47,444 nucleotides of DNA from Deltaproteobacteria bacterium (GCA_011773515.1 WVXK01000016.1:18107-65550), one strand, 5' to 3'. Shown: positions 1 to 9,235, numbered from the stretch's first letter. Made by a program: numbers and translations. Notes: generated from the sequence alone by a model not told the origin.

Positions 1-815
1 AGTTCAAGATCATATCCTTCGATGGATCGTTTCATGGAAGAACCTACGGCGCCCTTTCCGCCACGGCCCAGAAAAAGTATCATGCCGGGTTTGAGCCCAT
101 GCTGCCAGGCTTCCTCCATGTAGAAGTGGGTGACAGGCAGGCATTTAAAAGGGCGCTGGAGGAGGGTGTTTGCGCGATTATCTTTGAGCCGATTCAGGGT
201 GAGGGCGGAGTCAGGCCCTTTGATGCCGACTATCTGCGTTTTGTCTGTGAGAAGGCAGGCGAGAGAGACGTGCTCGTAATCTGCGATGAGATTCAGACGG
301 GGATAGGCAGAACGGGCAGGTTCTATTCTTTCGAGCATTACGGGGTCGTGCCCCACATCATAACCCTGGCAAAGGGCATTGCGAACGGGCTTCCCCTGGG
401 TGCAATGATTGTCAGGGATGATGTTGCCGCTTCTTTGGCGCCGGGGACCCATGGCTCGACCTTCGGGGGAAACCCCGTTTCATGTGCCGCTGCCGTCGAG
501 GTGATAAAGAGGGTGACCGACCCTTCGTTTCTAAAAAGGGTATCGGCAATGGGCGAGTATCTTCAAAAAGGTCTCCATGATCTTTCCGCGCGGATTCCCG
601 TTATAAGCGAGGTAAGGGGTTTGGGGCTGATGCAGGCGCTGGTTCTCTCCGTGGCGGGGAAGGAGTTCGTCTCCCGATGCCTGGATATGGGGCTCATCAT
701 CAACTGCACAGAGGAGAGGGTGCTGCGGTTCCTCCCTCCCCTGATCGTTGATGAAGGTCATATCGACGAAGCCGTCTCGATATTGCAGAAGGTATTGTCG
801 GGAGAGCAGAGATGA
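1..815 (+). CDS. argD: Acetylornithine aminotransferase, 5' end missing
   Basis: PLP-dependent class III aminotransferase that makes N-acetylornithine from N-acetylglutamate semialdehyde in arginine synthesis; in many bacteria it also acts as succinyl-DAP aminotransferase. The reading frame is open from the window edge (first full codon at base 3), and the visible part begins with the family signature FDGSFHGRTYGALSAT, so about the first third of the protein lies upstream. Also visible are the IFEPIQGEGG block, the cofactor aspartate in ICDEIQTGIGRTG, the Schiff-base lysine in TLAKGIANGLPLGA, and the STFGGNPVSCAAA loop. The stop overlaps the argF start as ATGA, which implies translational coupling. 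Since lysine synthesis here appears to use DapL, a second role in DAP synthesis is not needed. Confidence 0.95.
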   Translation, partial: FKIISFDGSFHGRTYGALSATAQKKYHAGFEPMLPGFLHVEVGDRQAFKRALEEGVCAIIFEPIQGEGGVRPFDADYLRFVCEKAGERDVLVICDEIQTGIGRTGRFYSFEHYGVVPHIITLAKGIANGLPLGAMIVRDDVAASLAPGTHGSTFGGNPVSCAAAVEVIKRVTDPSFLKRVSAMGEYLQKGLHDLSARIPVISEVRGLGLMQALVLSVAGKEFVSRCLDMGLIINCTEERVLRFLPPLIVDEGHIDEAVSILQKVLSGEQR

Positions 816-1717
816 AGAAGGATATCCTGAAAATCTCCGATTTGAATCGGGATGATATCGTCTCCCTCGTCACGAGAGCGGTGGAGCTGAAGAAAATGCA
901 GGGAGGGGGGGAACAGTACCGTCCTCTCGTGGGAAAGACCCTGGCCATGATATTCCAGAAATCGTCAACGAGGACACGGGTGTCTTTTGAGGTGGGGATG
1001 ACCCAGCTTGGCGGAAACGCCCTGTTTCTCAGCCCTCAGGACACGCAGATTGGAAGGGGCGAATTGATAAAGGACACTGCCAGGGTGCTGTCGAGATATG
1101 TGGACGGCATCTTGATAAGGACATTTTCACAGGATGAGGTGGAGGAGCTGGCGTACCATTCATCCGTCCCCGTCATCAACGGGCTGTCAGATTTACATCA
1201 TCCCTGTCAGATACTCGGAGACCTCATGACGGCGCACGAGCGCGGCAAGGACCTCTTCCACATGAAGGTCTGCTATCTCGGCGATGGCAACAATGTGGCC
1301 AACTCGTGGGTTGAAGCGGCGGCGTTAATCGGATTCAGGCTGGTCGTTGCCTGTCCAAAAGGGTATGAGCCCCATCACTCCGTTCTCGATTTTGCTGGGC
1401 AAAACGAATCGGTTTCTATCGAGCGGGATCCGATCAGAGGCGTTGAGAATGCCGATATCCTCTACACGGACGTGTGGATCAGCATGGGCCAGGAAGATGA
1501 GGTCGCCAAAAGAGAGGATGATTTTTCGCGCTTCCAGCTAAACAGCGCGGTCGTGGATGCAGCCGATCCGGCGGCGATTGTGATGCACTGCCTCCCCGCT
1601 TACCGGGGAAAGGAAATAACCGACGAGGTGATGGAGGGGGAGAAGTCCGTGGTCTTTGACCAGGCGGAAAACCGCCTCCATATTCAGAAAGCGCTGCTGG
1701 AGAGGGTATTGGCGTAA
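812..1717 (+). CDS. argF: Ornithine carbamoyltransferase
   Basis: Joins ornithine and carbamoyl phosphate to give citrulline, the sixth step of arginine synthesis, in the cytoplasm as a trimer. The 301-residue length is normal for anabolic OTCases. The carbamoyl-phosphate motif STRTR is at residues 52-56, the HPCQ motif is in LSDLHHPCQILGDL, the DGNNVANSW segment marks the ornithine domain, and the ornithine-binding HCLP motif is at about residues 259-262. These distinguish it from aspartate carbamoyltransferase. The ATG overlaps the argD stop, so the start is well fixed. It is followed by a 110-bp spacer before argG, the longest gap among the arginine genes in this window. Confidence 0.97.
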   Translation: MKKDILKISDLNRDDIVSLVTRAVELKKMQGGGEQYRPLVGKTLAMIFQKSSTRTRVSFEVGMTQLGGNALFLSPQDTQIGRGELIKDTARVLSRYVDGILIRTFSQDEVEELAYHSSVPVINGLSDLHHPCQILGDLMTAHERGKDLFHMKVCYLGDGNNVANSWVEAAALIGFRLVVACPKGYEPHHSVLDFAGQNESVSIERDPIRGVENADILYTDVWISMGQEDEVAKREDDFSRFQLNSAVVDAADPAAIVMHCLPAYRGKEITDEVMEGEKSVVFDQAENRLHIQKALLERVLA

Positions 1718-1827
1718 GCCGGTCCAACCCGGTTGTCCCGGCTTCACCGGGAAGGTGATCGGGGAGCGCATAATCGGGGAATGAGGGCTGTTTTCTCGCC
1801 TGCTCACAAAGGTATCGGGAGGTGTCC
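1718..1827 (+). other. argF-argG spacer with small GC hairpin
   Basis: This 110-bp non-coding gap contains a short hairpin, CCGGG paired with CCCGG around a CTTCA loop (about 1737-1751). Another CCCGG copy just upstream (1728-1732) could pair alternatively with the same arm. No U-tract follows, so it does not look like an intrinsic terminator, and I see no good promoter. The argG ribosome-binding site (CGGGAGG) lies at its 3' end. It may be an mRNA processing or stability element, but that is speculative. Confidence 0.3.
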
Positions 1828-3018
1828 ATGGATCAGGTCAGGAAGGTTGTGCTTGCATATTCTGGAGGCCTTGACACATCGGTGATCTTGCGATGGCTTC
1901 TGGAAACCTATCGATGCGAGGTCATCGCATTCGTGGCAGACCTCGGTCAGGGCGAGGAACTCGATGGAGTGGAGGAGAAAGCGCTGAAAACGGGCGCATC
2001 GAAGGTGTACGTGGAGGACGTGCGGGAGGAGTTCGTGAGGGATTATGTCTTTCCCGCCCTGAAAGCGAACGCCGTCTACGAATCCTACTATCTTCTGGGC
2101 ACATCCCTTGCCAGGCCCCTCATCGCAAAAAAACAGATAGAGATCGCGAGAAAGGAGGGTGCCGATGCTGTATCCCACGGGGCTACGGGGAAGGGGAACG
2201 ACCAGGTGAGGTTCGAGCTGGCCTATTACGCCCTCGAGCCCAGGATACGGGTCATCGCTCCCTGGAGGGAGTGGAACTTGAGGTCACGGACCGACCTCAT
2301 CCGCTATGCCGAAAGCTATTCCATCCCCATCCCGGTTACGCAGGAAAAACCCTATTCCTCCGACAGGAATCTTATGCATGTGAGCTTTGAGGGGGGAATT
2401 CTTGAAGACCCGGAGAAAGAGCCGCCGGAGGATATGTACATCATGACTGTTTCACCCCAGAAAGCCCCCGATGCCCCCCAGGAGGTTTCGATAGAATTTG
2501 ATGCGGGGGTACCCGTGGGCGTTGATGGGGAAAGAAGAAAGCCCCACGAGATCCTGGCATATCTGAACGAGCTCGGCGGGAAGCATGGAATCGGAAGGGC
2601 CGATGTCGTCGAGAACCGGTACGTGGGAATGAAGTCGAGGGGGGTGTACGAAACACCGGGCGGAACCATACTGTTTCACGGGCACAAACACCTCGAGTCG
2701 ATCACCCTGGACAGGGAGGTGATGCACCTCAGGGATTCCCTCGTCACGAGATTTTCAGAGCTCATCTACAACGGCTACTGGTTCTCCCCCGAAATGGACG
2801 TCATGAGGACACTCGTAGATCAAACACAGGGGGATGTCACCGGATCGGTGAGGCTGAAACTGTACAAGGGGAACGTCATCGTCTGCGGCAGGAGATCTCC
2901 AAACTCCCTCTACAGAGCGGATTATGCCACATTCGAGGAGGAGGAGGTATACGACCAGAAGGATGCGGAAGGGTTTATCAAGATAAACTCGCTCAGGCTC
3001 AAGATCAGAAAATCGTAG
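1828..3018 (+). CDS. argG: Argininosuccinate synthase
   Basis: Condenses citrulline and aspartate with ATP to form argininosuccinate. The PP-loop ATP pyrophosphatase motif AYSGGLDTS lies at residues 10-18, and the citrulline/aspartate-binding segment [16 protein letters not shown] is intact; the length of 396 residues is typical. An in-frame GTG six bases upstream (1822) overlaps the Shine-Dalgarno sequence GGGAGG (1817-1822), so the ATG with a five-base spacing is the better start. The C-terminal region (multimerization part, ending [12 protein letters not shown]) is complete. It sits between argF and argH in a contiguous arginine gene set and is most likely cotranscribed with both. Confidence 0.97.
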   Translation: MDQVRKVVLAYSGGLDTSVILRWLLETYRCEVIAFVADLGQGEELDGVEEKALKTGASKVYVEDVREEFVRDYVFPALKANAVYESYYLLGTSLARPLIAKKQIEIARKEGADAVSHGATGKGNDQVRFELAYYALEPRIRVIAPWREWNLRSRTDLIRYAESYSIPIPVTQEKPYSSDRNLMHVSFEGGILEDPEKEPPEDMYIMTVSPQKAPDAPQEVSIEFDAGVPVGVDGERRKPHEILAYLNELGGKHGIGRADVVENRYVGMKSRGVYETPGGTILFHGHKHLESITLDREVMHLRDSLVTRFSELIYNGYWFSPEMDVMRTLVDQTQGDVTGSVRLKLYKGNVIVCGRRSPNSLYRADYATFEEEEVYDQKDAEGFIKINSLRLKIRKS

Positions 3019-3031
3019 GAAAGAGGTCCTC

Positions 3032-4408
3032 ATGTCACGGAAATTCTGGGATGGAAGATTTTCGGGAAAAACGAGCAGGTTTCTCGAGGAGTTTACCGCC
3101 TCGATCCAGAGCGATGTCAGGATGTATCGGGAGGATATCGAAGGAAGCATTGCTCATGTGAAAATGCTCGGACGGCAGGGTATCATCGCTGCAAAGGAGG
3201 CAAGGGCGATAGAGAGGGGCCTTCGTGAAATACTGAAGGAGTTCTCAGAAGGGAAAATAGAGGTCGACCCGTCCTCCGAGGATATTCATATGTATGTGGA
3301 AAGGGCGCTCCACGACAAAATTGGAGAGGTGGCGGGAAAGCTTCATACCGCCCGGTCGAGAAACGACCAGGTCGCGACTGACCTGAGGCTTTTTCTTGCA
3401 AGGGTTACCGATGAAATCGTGAATCTCGTCGAGGGGCTTCAATTGAAGCTGGCGGAGACGGGGTACAGATACCGCTCCGTCATAATGCCCGCATATACTC
3501 ATCTTCAGAGGGCCCAGCCCGTCCTCTTTGCACACCACCTCCTCGCGTATTACGAGATGCTTGCCCGGGACAGGGAGCGGTTCTTCCAGGCCAAGGAGAG
3601 AATCCTCACGCTGCCCCTTGGCTCTGCCGCCTGCACCGGCACGAGCTTCAACATCGACAGGGACTACGTGAGAAGGGAGCTCGGCTTTCGCAAGATAACC
3701 GAAAACAGCGTCGACGCCGTATCGGACAGAGACTTTGTGCTCGAGTTTCTCTTTACCTGTTCGGTCCTCATGATGCACCTCTCCCGCCTCTGTGAGGAGA
3801 TTGTGATCTGGTCGAGCAGCGAGTTCGGCTTCATTGAGCTGCCCGATGATCTCTGCACGGGGTCATCCATAATGCCTCAAAAGAAAAATCCCGACATGGC
3901 TGAACTCGTGCGGGGCAAGACGGGAAGGGTCTACGGCAGCCTCGTTTCCCTTTTGACGGTCATGAAGGGCCTGCCGCTATCTTACAACCGTGACCTCCAG
4001 GAGGACAAGCCCCCCCTGTTCGATACCATAGACACCGTTTCCGCCTCGCTCAGGGCGGTTGCATTGATGGTTGCCGGTATGAAACCGAAGGAGGAGAAAC
4101 TCTCAGGTGCCCTCGTGGACGGATACCCGACGGCAACGGACCTTGCAGACTACCTCACGGGAAAGGGGGTCCCCTTCAGAAAGGCACACGGTTTGACGGG
4201 GAAAATTGTCGCTTACTGCCTGAAGGAGGGAAAGGCTCTGGAAGAGGTATCGCTCGAGGAGTTGAGGAGGTTTTCCGAGGAAATCGGAAGTGATGTATTT
4301 TTGCACCTCTCGCCGAGGCAATCAGTGGCAAGCAAGAACGTGCCGGGGGGAACGGCGCCAGGGCGCGTTTCGCGGCAGCTCAGGAAAGCTTTGAGGAAAA
4401 AGAGATGA
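3032..4408 (+). CDS. argH: Argininosuccinate lyase
   Basis: Cleaves argininosuccinate to arginine and fumarate, the last arginine step, as a homotetramer of the fumarase/aspartase superfamily. At 458 residues it is full length. Conserved regions are present in order: TARSRND (residues 106-112), YTHLQRAQP (155-163, with the catalytic-region histidine), and the superfamily signature GSSIMPQKKNPD (277-288) that carries the catalytic serine loop. The start has an AGAGG ribosome-binding site five bases upstream. The stop overlaps the start of the small lipoprotein gene as ATGA, tying this gene to the lysine genes downstream. Confidence 0.97.
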   Translation: MSRKFWDGRFSGKTSRFLEEFTASIQSDVRMYREDIEGSIAHVKMLGRQGIIAAKEARAIERGLREILKEFSEGKIEVDPSSEDIHMYVERALHDKIGEVAGKLHTARSRNDQVATDLRLFLARVTDEIVNLVEGLQLKLAETGYRYRSVIMPAYTHLQRAQPVLFAHHLLAYYEMLARDRERFFQAKERILTLPLGSAACTGTSFNIDRDYVRRELGFRKITENSVDAVSDRDFVLEFLFTCSVLMMHLSRLCEEIVIWSSSEFGFIELPDDLCTGSSIMPQKKNPDMAELVRGKTGRVYGSLVSLLTVMKGLPLSYNRDLQEDKPPLFDTIDTVSASLRAVALMVAGMKPKEEKLSGALVDGYPTATDLADYLTGKGVPFRKAHGLTGKIVAYCLKEGKALEEVSLEELRRFSEEIGSDVFLHLSPRQSVASKNVPGGTAPGRVSRQLRKALRKKR

Positions 4409-4545
4409 ACAAGAGGGTTATAATATACCTTTCGATCATCCTCCTTCTCGGAATCTACGCCACAGGGTGCGGAAGGAAGGGAGAGCCAAGGCCCCTCTGG
4501 CCGGACAGCACGGTGCGGGACACTATCCATATCGGAGGGTATTGA
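4405..4545 (+). CDS. LptM-like small lipoprotein (46 aa)
   Basis: This 46-codon frame begins on the ATGA overlap with argH and ends on a TGATG overlap with lysA, so it is framed by translational coupling on both sides. The product starts with MNKR, has a hydrophobic stretch (residues 5-19), and a lipobox ending at Cys22 (ATGC). After the cysteine comes GRKGEPRPLWP, which closely resembles the C-G-x-K-G-P-L-x-x-P start of mature LptM (formerly YifL). LptM is a tiny outer-membrane lipoprotein that in E. coli assists oxidative maturation of the LptD translocon. LptM/YifL genes are commonly found next to lysA or dapF in proteobacteria, which fits this position. Family assignment rests on motif and context only. 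It suggests an outer membrane bearing lipopolysaccharide. Confidence 0.8.
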   Translation: MNKRVIIYLSIILLLGIYATGCGRKGEPRPLWPDSTVRDTIHIGGY

Positions 4546-5807
4546 TGGATTTTTTCGAGTACAAGAGAAACAGGCTGTATTGCGAGGATATCCCCGTTTC
4601 TAAGATCGTCCGCGACGTGGGGACTCCCGCGTATATTTACAGCCTTGCGACACTGAGAAGGCATTTTGACGTTTTTGACAGAGCTTTCGATGACGTTCCT
4701 CACTTTGTCTGCTACTCGGTCAAGGCCAACTCCAACATATCGATCATAAAGGTTTTTGCCGATATGGGGGGTGGTGTGGACATCGTCTCGGGCGGTGAGC
4801 TTTACCGGAGCCTGAAAGCAGGAGTCAAGCCGTCGAAGATCGTCTATTCCGGTGTTGGCAAGAAAGACTGGGAGATAGTGCTCTCCCTCGAGAAGAAAAT
4901 TCTCATGTTCAACGTGGAATCGTGGGATGAACTGAAAAATATCAACGCAATAGCCGCAAGGATGAAGGTGAAGGCACCCGTTGCGCTCAGGGTCAATCCG
5001 GATGTGGACCCGAAGACCCATCCCTACATAGCCACAGGCTTGCGTCAGAGCAAATTCGGAATAGACATAGACGAATCGCTCAAGCTTTACAAGAGGGCCA
5101 AAAAGCTCAAAAACATCGAGATCATCGGTATCGATTGCCACATCGGCTCGCAGCTGACCGATGTCACGCCCTTTGTTGCCACCGTGGAGATCATAGCGGG
5201 GTTTGCAAAGAAGCTGGGAAAGGCCGGGATTGACATCCGGTACATCGACATCGGAGGCGGCCTGGGGATTACCTACCGGGATGAACGACCGCCGGATCCT
5301 GCCGAGTATGCAGGGGCAATCCTTTCTGCCATAGGCGATCTCGGCGTTACCCTCATACTCGAACCGGGAAGGGTCCTTACCGGGAATGCCGGAATACTCG
5401 TAACCGAGGTGCTCTACACCAAGGAGACGAGGGAGAAGAACTTTTTCATCGTCGATGCGGCGATGAACGATCTCCAGAGGCCGTCCCTTTACGGCTCATA
5501 CCACGAGATCGTGCCCCTTGCGCGGGGGGATCGGAAAACGACCGTGGCAGACGTGGTGGGCCCCATCTGTGAATCCGGTGACTTTCTCGCCAGGGATAGG
5601 GAGATGCCGGCTCTAAGAAGGGGTGACCTGCTTGCCGTGTTCTCTTCTGGGGCCTATGGTTTTGTCATGGCTTCGAACTACAATTCGAGGCCGAAGGCGG
5701 TAGAGGTGCTCGTGGATGGGGCTTCTTACGAGGTAATCAGGGAGCGGGAGACACTCAAGGATATCGTCCGGGGTGAGCGGATATCCTCTTTTTTGAAAGG
5801 GAGATAA
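4545..5807 (+). CDS. lysA: Diaminopimelate decarboxylase
   Basis: PLP enzyme that decarboxylates meso-diaminopimelate to L-lysine. The alanine-racemase-type barrel carries the Schiff-base lysine in CYSVKANSN (Lys60). Further markers are the HIGSQ segment, the phosphate-binding glycines in IGGGLGI, EPGR, and the substrate-binding CESGD motif contributed across the dimer. The ATG is preceded by GGAGGG at five-base spacing and overlaps the LptM-like gene stop (TGATG); a longer in-frame reading upstream lies within the lipoprotein gene and is not needed. The resulting 420 residues match the family. It performs the last lysine step and is followed after 77 bases by dapF. Confidence 0.97.
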   Translation: MDFFEYKRNRLYCEDIPVSKIVRDVGTPAYIYSLATLRRHFDVFDRAFDDVPHFVCYSVKANSNISIIKVFADMGGGVDIVSGGELYRSLKAGVKPSKIVYSGVGKKDWEIVLSLEKKILMFNVESWDELKNINAIAARMKVKAPVALRVNPDVDPKTHPYIATGLRQSKFGIDIDESLKLYKRAKKLKNIEIIGIDCHIGSQLTDVTPFVATVEIIAGFAKKLGKAGIDIRYIDIGGGLGITYRDERPPDPAEYAGAILSAIGDLGVTLILEPGRVLTGNAGILVTEVLYTKETREKNFFIVDAAMNDLQRPSLYGSYHEIVPLARGDRKTTVADVVGPICESGDFLARDREMPALRRGDLLAVFSSGAYGFVMASNYNSRPKAVEVLVDGASYEVIRERETLKDIVRGERISSFLKGR

Positions 5808-5884
5808 GAGGGAGTGTTGGTAAACTCGCCCGGCATCTGATATCCTTTTTAATTTTTAGAAAGGCAGAAGGCCCCAGAGGTAAC

Positions 5885-6703
5885 ATGAACATCCCTTTTA
5901 CGAAGATGAATGGTTCGGGGAATGACTTTATCCTCATTGACGGGAGGACCGGACTGCTGGACGGGATGGACAGGGCCGAGTTTTCAAGGAAAGTCTGCAG
6001 ACGCAGGGAAGCCGTCGGTGCCGATGGGGTAATCGTCATCGAATCTTCCGACAGGGCAGATTTTTCCTGGGATTTCTACAACTCAGACGGAAGCGTAGCC
6101 GAGATGTGCGGAAATGGCGCCAGGTGCGCTGCCCGCTTTGCGCATATGAAGAGGATCTCGGGGAGGGAGATGAAATTCGAGACACTCGCGGGGATCATAT
6201 CGGCCAGGGTTTACGGATCCATCGTCAAGGTAAAACTGACAGACCCCTTTGATTTCGTCAAGATGGGGACGCTCAAAGTTGATGGAAACAATTATCGGTT
6301 CAGCTTTATCAACACGGGTGTTCCCCACACGGTTCTCGTTGCCGCTGACCTTCAAAGGGCCGATGTGGAGGGCCTGGGGAGAAAGATACGGTTTCACCGG
6401 AGGTTCAAAAGTGCCGGCACGAACGTGAACTTCATAGAGGTGAAAGAGGGCGTCGTCCACGTGAGGACCTACGAGAGGGGGGTCGAGGGGGAGACCCTCG
6501 CCTGTGGCACCGGTTCCGTTGCCTGCGGGATCGTGGCATACCACCTCGGGTTGACCGAGACTCCCGTCCGGGTTCAATCGAAAAGCGGAGATAAACTCGA
6601 CGTTGATTTCATACCTCTCAGTGAGGGAGCCCGGAACGTGTACCTGACAGGAACGACAGCGCTGGTGTGCGAGGGAAAAATCAAGAAAGAGGCCTTAACC
6701 TAA
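5885..6703 (+). CDS. dapF: Diaminopimelate epimerase
   Basis: Cofactor-independent epimerase that converts LL-DAP to meso-DAP, supplying both LysA and peptidoglycan synthesis. The two catalytic cysteines are visible in the pseudo-symmetric motifs MCGNGARC (Cys75) and LACGTGSVAC (Cys207), and the N-terminal signature FTKMNGSGNDFILID is intact. The 272-residue length is standard. A plausible ribosome-binding site (CAGAGG) precedes the ATG. The 77-bp gap upstream, the largest among the lysine genes, shows no clear terminator or promoter. In this operon its substrate would come directly from DapL. Confidence 0.97.
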   Translation: MNIPFTKMNGSGNDFILIDGRTGLLDGMDRAEFSRKVCRRREAVGADGVIVIESSDRADFSWDFYNSDGSVAEMCGNGARCAARFAHMKRISGREMKFETLAGIISARVYGSIVKVKLTDPFDFVKMGTLKVDGNNYRFSFINTGVPHTVLVAADLQRADVEGLGRKIRFHRRFKSAGTNVNFIEVKEGVVHVRTYERGVEGETLACGTGSVACGIVAYHLGLTETPVRVQSKSGDKLDVDFIPLSEGARNVYLTGTTALVCEGKIKKEALT

Positions 6704-6720
6704 GGAAAAAGGGGGAAGCT

Positions 6721-7593
6721 ATGTTCCAAGGAACAATCGTAGCGACAGTAACGCCGTTTAAGAAGGGGAGGGTGGATTTTCCGGCCCTGAGGAAATTGAT
6801 AAACAGGCAGATACAGAGTGGGACCGACGGTATCGTTCCCTGCGGCACAACGGGAGAGTCAGCGACGCTCTCCTACGATGAGCACAAGAAAGTGATAGAG
6901 GAGACGGTGAAGGCGGTGAAGAAGCGGGTACCGGTCATCGCGGGAACAGGGTCCAATAACACGGATGAAGCCATCATGCTGACGAAACATGCGAAGAAAG
7001 TGGGTGCGGATGGTGCGCTGGTCATCACCCCCTATTACAACAAGCCAACCCAGGAAGGGATGTTCCAGCACTACAAGAAGGTGGCGGATGCAGCCCGGAT
7101 ACCGATCATTATGTACAACGTTCCGTCCCGCACCGGCGTCAACATGCTGCCCGAAACGGTTGCACGCCTTGCAAAGGTGAAACACATCGTCGGTATCAAA
7201 GAGGCGTCGGGGGACCTGAATCAGGTCTGCGAAATCATAAGAACGACTCCTTCGTCCTTTTCCGTCCTCTCGGGGGATGATTTTCTTTTCTACCCCATGC
7301 TGTGCATGGGAGGCAAAGGGGTTATCTCCGTCACCTCAAACGTCGTTCCGGAAGAGATGGCGGGTATTTACGATGCCTTTGTCGCCGGGGACATGGAAAA
7401 GGCGAAAAGGATCCATTACCGCCTCATGCCGCTGTATGCGAGCCTCTTCGTGGAGACAAACCCGATACCCGCAAAAGCCGCTCTGGGGATGATGAGGATC
7501 ATCCAGCCTGACGTAAGGTTGCCCCTGACCCCTATTTCGGCGGGCGGCAAAAAGGTGGTTGCAGGGGTGCTCAAGGCTCTCAAAATTCAATAG
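6721..7593 (+). CDS. dapA: 4-Hydroxy-tetrahydrodipicolinate synthase
   Basis: Schiff-base aldolase that condenses pyruvate with aspartate semialdehyde, the committed lysine step and the usual site of lysine feedback control. The protein has the CGTTGE signature (residues 41-46), the catalytic tyrosine in MYNVPSRTG (Tyr132) and the Schiff-base lysine in VGIKEASG (Lys160). I place the start at the ATG with an AGGGGGAAG ribosome-binding site; a longer frame upstream overlaps dapF and would add residues unlike the family. Length is then 290 residues, which is normal. It lies 17 bases after dapF and 13 before dapB. Confidence 0.97.
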   Translation: MFQGTIVATVTPFKKGRVDFPALRKLINRQIQSGTDGIVPCGTTGESATLSYDEHKKVIEETVKAVKKRVPVIAGTGSNNTDEAIMLTKHAKKVGADGALVITPYYNKPTQEGMFQHYKKVADAARIPIIMYNVPSRTGVNMLPETVARLAKVKHIVGIKEASGDLNQVCEIIRTTPSSFSVLSGDDFLFYPMLCMGGKGVISVTSNVVPEEMAGIYDAFVAGDMEKAKRIHYRLMPLYASLFVETNPIPAKAALGMMRIIQPDVRLPLTPISAGGKKVVAGVLKALKIQ

Positions 7594-7606
7594 GTCGGAG
7601 GGACTG

Positions 7607-8413
7607 ATGATAAAGGTTCTCGTTGCAGGGGCTGCCGGGAAGATGGGCAGGGTTTTATCAAGGGTGATCCTGAATGAGTGCGACGACATGCAGATCGTCG
7701 GTGCCCTGGAGGCAGACTCGTCCGGATACCTGGGGCAGGATGCAGGGAGCCTCGCCGGGACGATCCCGGCCCATGTCTCCGTTACCTCCGACTTCCCGGA
7801 AGCTGCACGCGGCGCTTCTGTCATGGTCGACTTTACCGAGGCGGGTGCTTCCGTGGCAAATGTGCGGGCAGCGGCAGAATCCGGTCTGGCGGTCGTGGTG
7901 GGCACAACAGGATTTACTGCTGGACAGAAATCCGAAATCGAAGGATATGGAAAGAAGATTCCTCTTGTCCTGGCTCCCAACATGAGCGTGGGGGTCAACC
8001 TGCTTTTCAAGGTGGTCAGGGATGTTGCGAAAGTCCTGGGGAGGGACTACGATGTGGAGATGTTCGAGGTTCACCACCGGTTCAAGAAGGATGCCCCCTC
8101 GGGAACGGCCGTTCGGCTGGGGGAAATAGTTGCGGACGAACTGGGTTTGACACTGGATAGGGACGGTGTCTTCGGTCGGCGGGGTATCATCGGCGAAAGG
8201 AAAAAGGACGAAATCGGTGTGATGACTTTGAGGGCGGGGGATGTGGTAGGAGAACACACGGTGATATTCGGCGGAATCGGAGAGAGAGTCGAGATCACCC
8301 ACCGGGCGCACACGAGAGAGACCTTTGTGCGGGGCGCAATAAGGGCGATCCGATGGGTGATGGGAAGAGAAGCGGGGCTGTATGACATGCAGGACGTGCT
8401 CGGGATCAAGTAA
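7607..8413 (+). CDS. dapB: 4-Hydroxy-tetrahydrodipicolinate reductase
   Basis: NAD(P)H-dependent reductase forming tetrahydrodipicolinate. The N-terminal Rossmann motif is AGAAGKMGR (residues 7-15), GTTGF marks the nucleotide-binding loop, and the signature EVHHRFKKDAPSGTA carries the catalytic histidine and lysine pair. The chosen ATG has GGAGGG six bases upstream and gives 268 residues, the usual size; an in-frame start farther upstream lies inside dapA. Tetrahydrodipicolinate made here is the substrate of DapL, two genes downstream. The gap to the FAH-family gene is 11 bases. Confidence 0.97.
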   Translation: MIKVLVAGAAGKMGRVLSRVILNECDDMQIVGALEADSSGYLGQDAGSLAGTIPAHVSVTSDFPEAARGASVMVDFTEAGASVANVRAAAESGLAVVVGTTGFTAGQKSEIEGYGKKIPLVLAPNMSVGVNLLFKVVRDVAKVLGRDYDVEMFEVHHRFKKDAPSGTAVRLGEIVADELGLTLDRDGVFGRRGIIGERKKDEIGVMTLRAGDVVGEHTVIFGGIGERVEITHRAHTRETFVRGAIRAIRWVMGREAGLYDMQDVLGIK

Positions 8414-8424
8414 GAGAGGGCACA

Positions 8425-9207
8425 ATGAAGATACTTCGTTTCGAAAAGTTCGGAGCCTCCAAGTATGGCATTTTCGACCCCACCAGCAACCAGATACGGG
8501 AGCTTTCGGGAACTCCCTACGGGAGCATCAATTTAGCCGATCCGACTCACAGGATAGAAGATGTGAAAATACTGCCGCCCACGGAAGGGGGGAAAGTCAT
8601 CGGCGTTGCTTTGAACTTCCGGGACCACGCGAAAGAGCTGGGAAGGAAAATTCCCGATGAGCCCCTGATATTTTTCAAACCCAACTCTGCCCTGATTGGC
8701 CACGGCGACAATATCATTCTTCCCAAGAGCTGCGGGCGGGTCGATTATGAAGGGGAGCTTGGCGTGGTAATCGGGAGAAAGGGGAAGTCGATCCCCGAAG
8801 ACGAAGCGAGAAAATACATTCTGGGATATACATGCTTCAACGATGTGACCGCGAGAGACCTGCAGGCGAAGGACACGCTCTTTGGAAGGGCCAAGGGATT
8901 CGATACCTTCGCTCCTGCAGGTCCCTGCGTGGAAACCGACATTGAGCCGGACGACCTCCCGATCAAAGTGTACGTCAACGGGAACCTGAAGCAGGATGGG
9001 TCGACGAGAAAAATGATATTCGATGTCTACACCCTCATCGCCTTTATCAGCGATATCATGACGCTTTATCCGGGTGACATGATCGCAACGGGGACGCCTC
9101 CGGGCGTGGGGGCTTTGAAACCTGACGATATCGTCGAGGTGGAAATTGAGGGCATCGGCCGGTTGGCCAACAAGGTGGCACATTTTCTGGAGACAACAGA
9201 ATCATGA
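8425..9207 (+). CDS. Fumarylacetoacetate hydrolase (FAH) family protein
   Basis: Cytoplasmic metal-dependent enzyme of the FAH fold, which includes fumarylacetoacetases, acylpyruvases, oxaloacetate decarboxylases/tautomerases and HpcE-type isomerases. The N-terminal cap domain (about residues 1-60) precedes the FAH core, which shows the metal-binding acid pattern in VDYEGELGVVIG, preceded by FFKPNSALIGHGD, and the C-terminal GDMIATGTPPGVG loop. At 260 residues it is the short bacterial form. The precise substrate cannot be read from the sequence. It lies between dapB and dapL within an otherwise dedicated lysine operon, so a housekeeping role on a keto-acid by-product (for example oxaloacetate or acylpyruvate) is possible, but that is inference. 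Confidence 0.9.
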   Translation: MKILRFEKFGASKYGIFDPTSNQIRELSGTPYGSINLADPTHRIEDVKILPPTEGGKVIGVALNFRDHAKELGRKIPDEPLIFFKPNSALIGHGDNIILPKSCGRVDYEGELGVVIGRKGKSIPEDEARKYILGYTCFNDVTARDLQAKDTLFGRAKGFDTFAPAGPCVETDIEPDDLPIKVYVNGNLKQDGSTRKMIFDVYTLIAFISDIMTLYPGDMIATGTPPGVGALKPDDIVEVEIEGIGRLANKVAHFLETTES

Positions 9208-9235
9208 AGATCATAAAGAGTGGAGGTGCCGGGAA

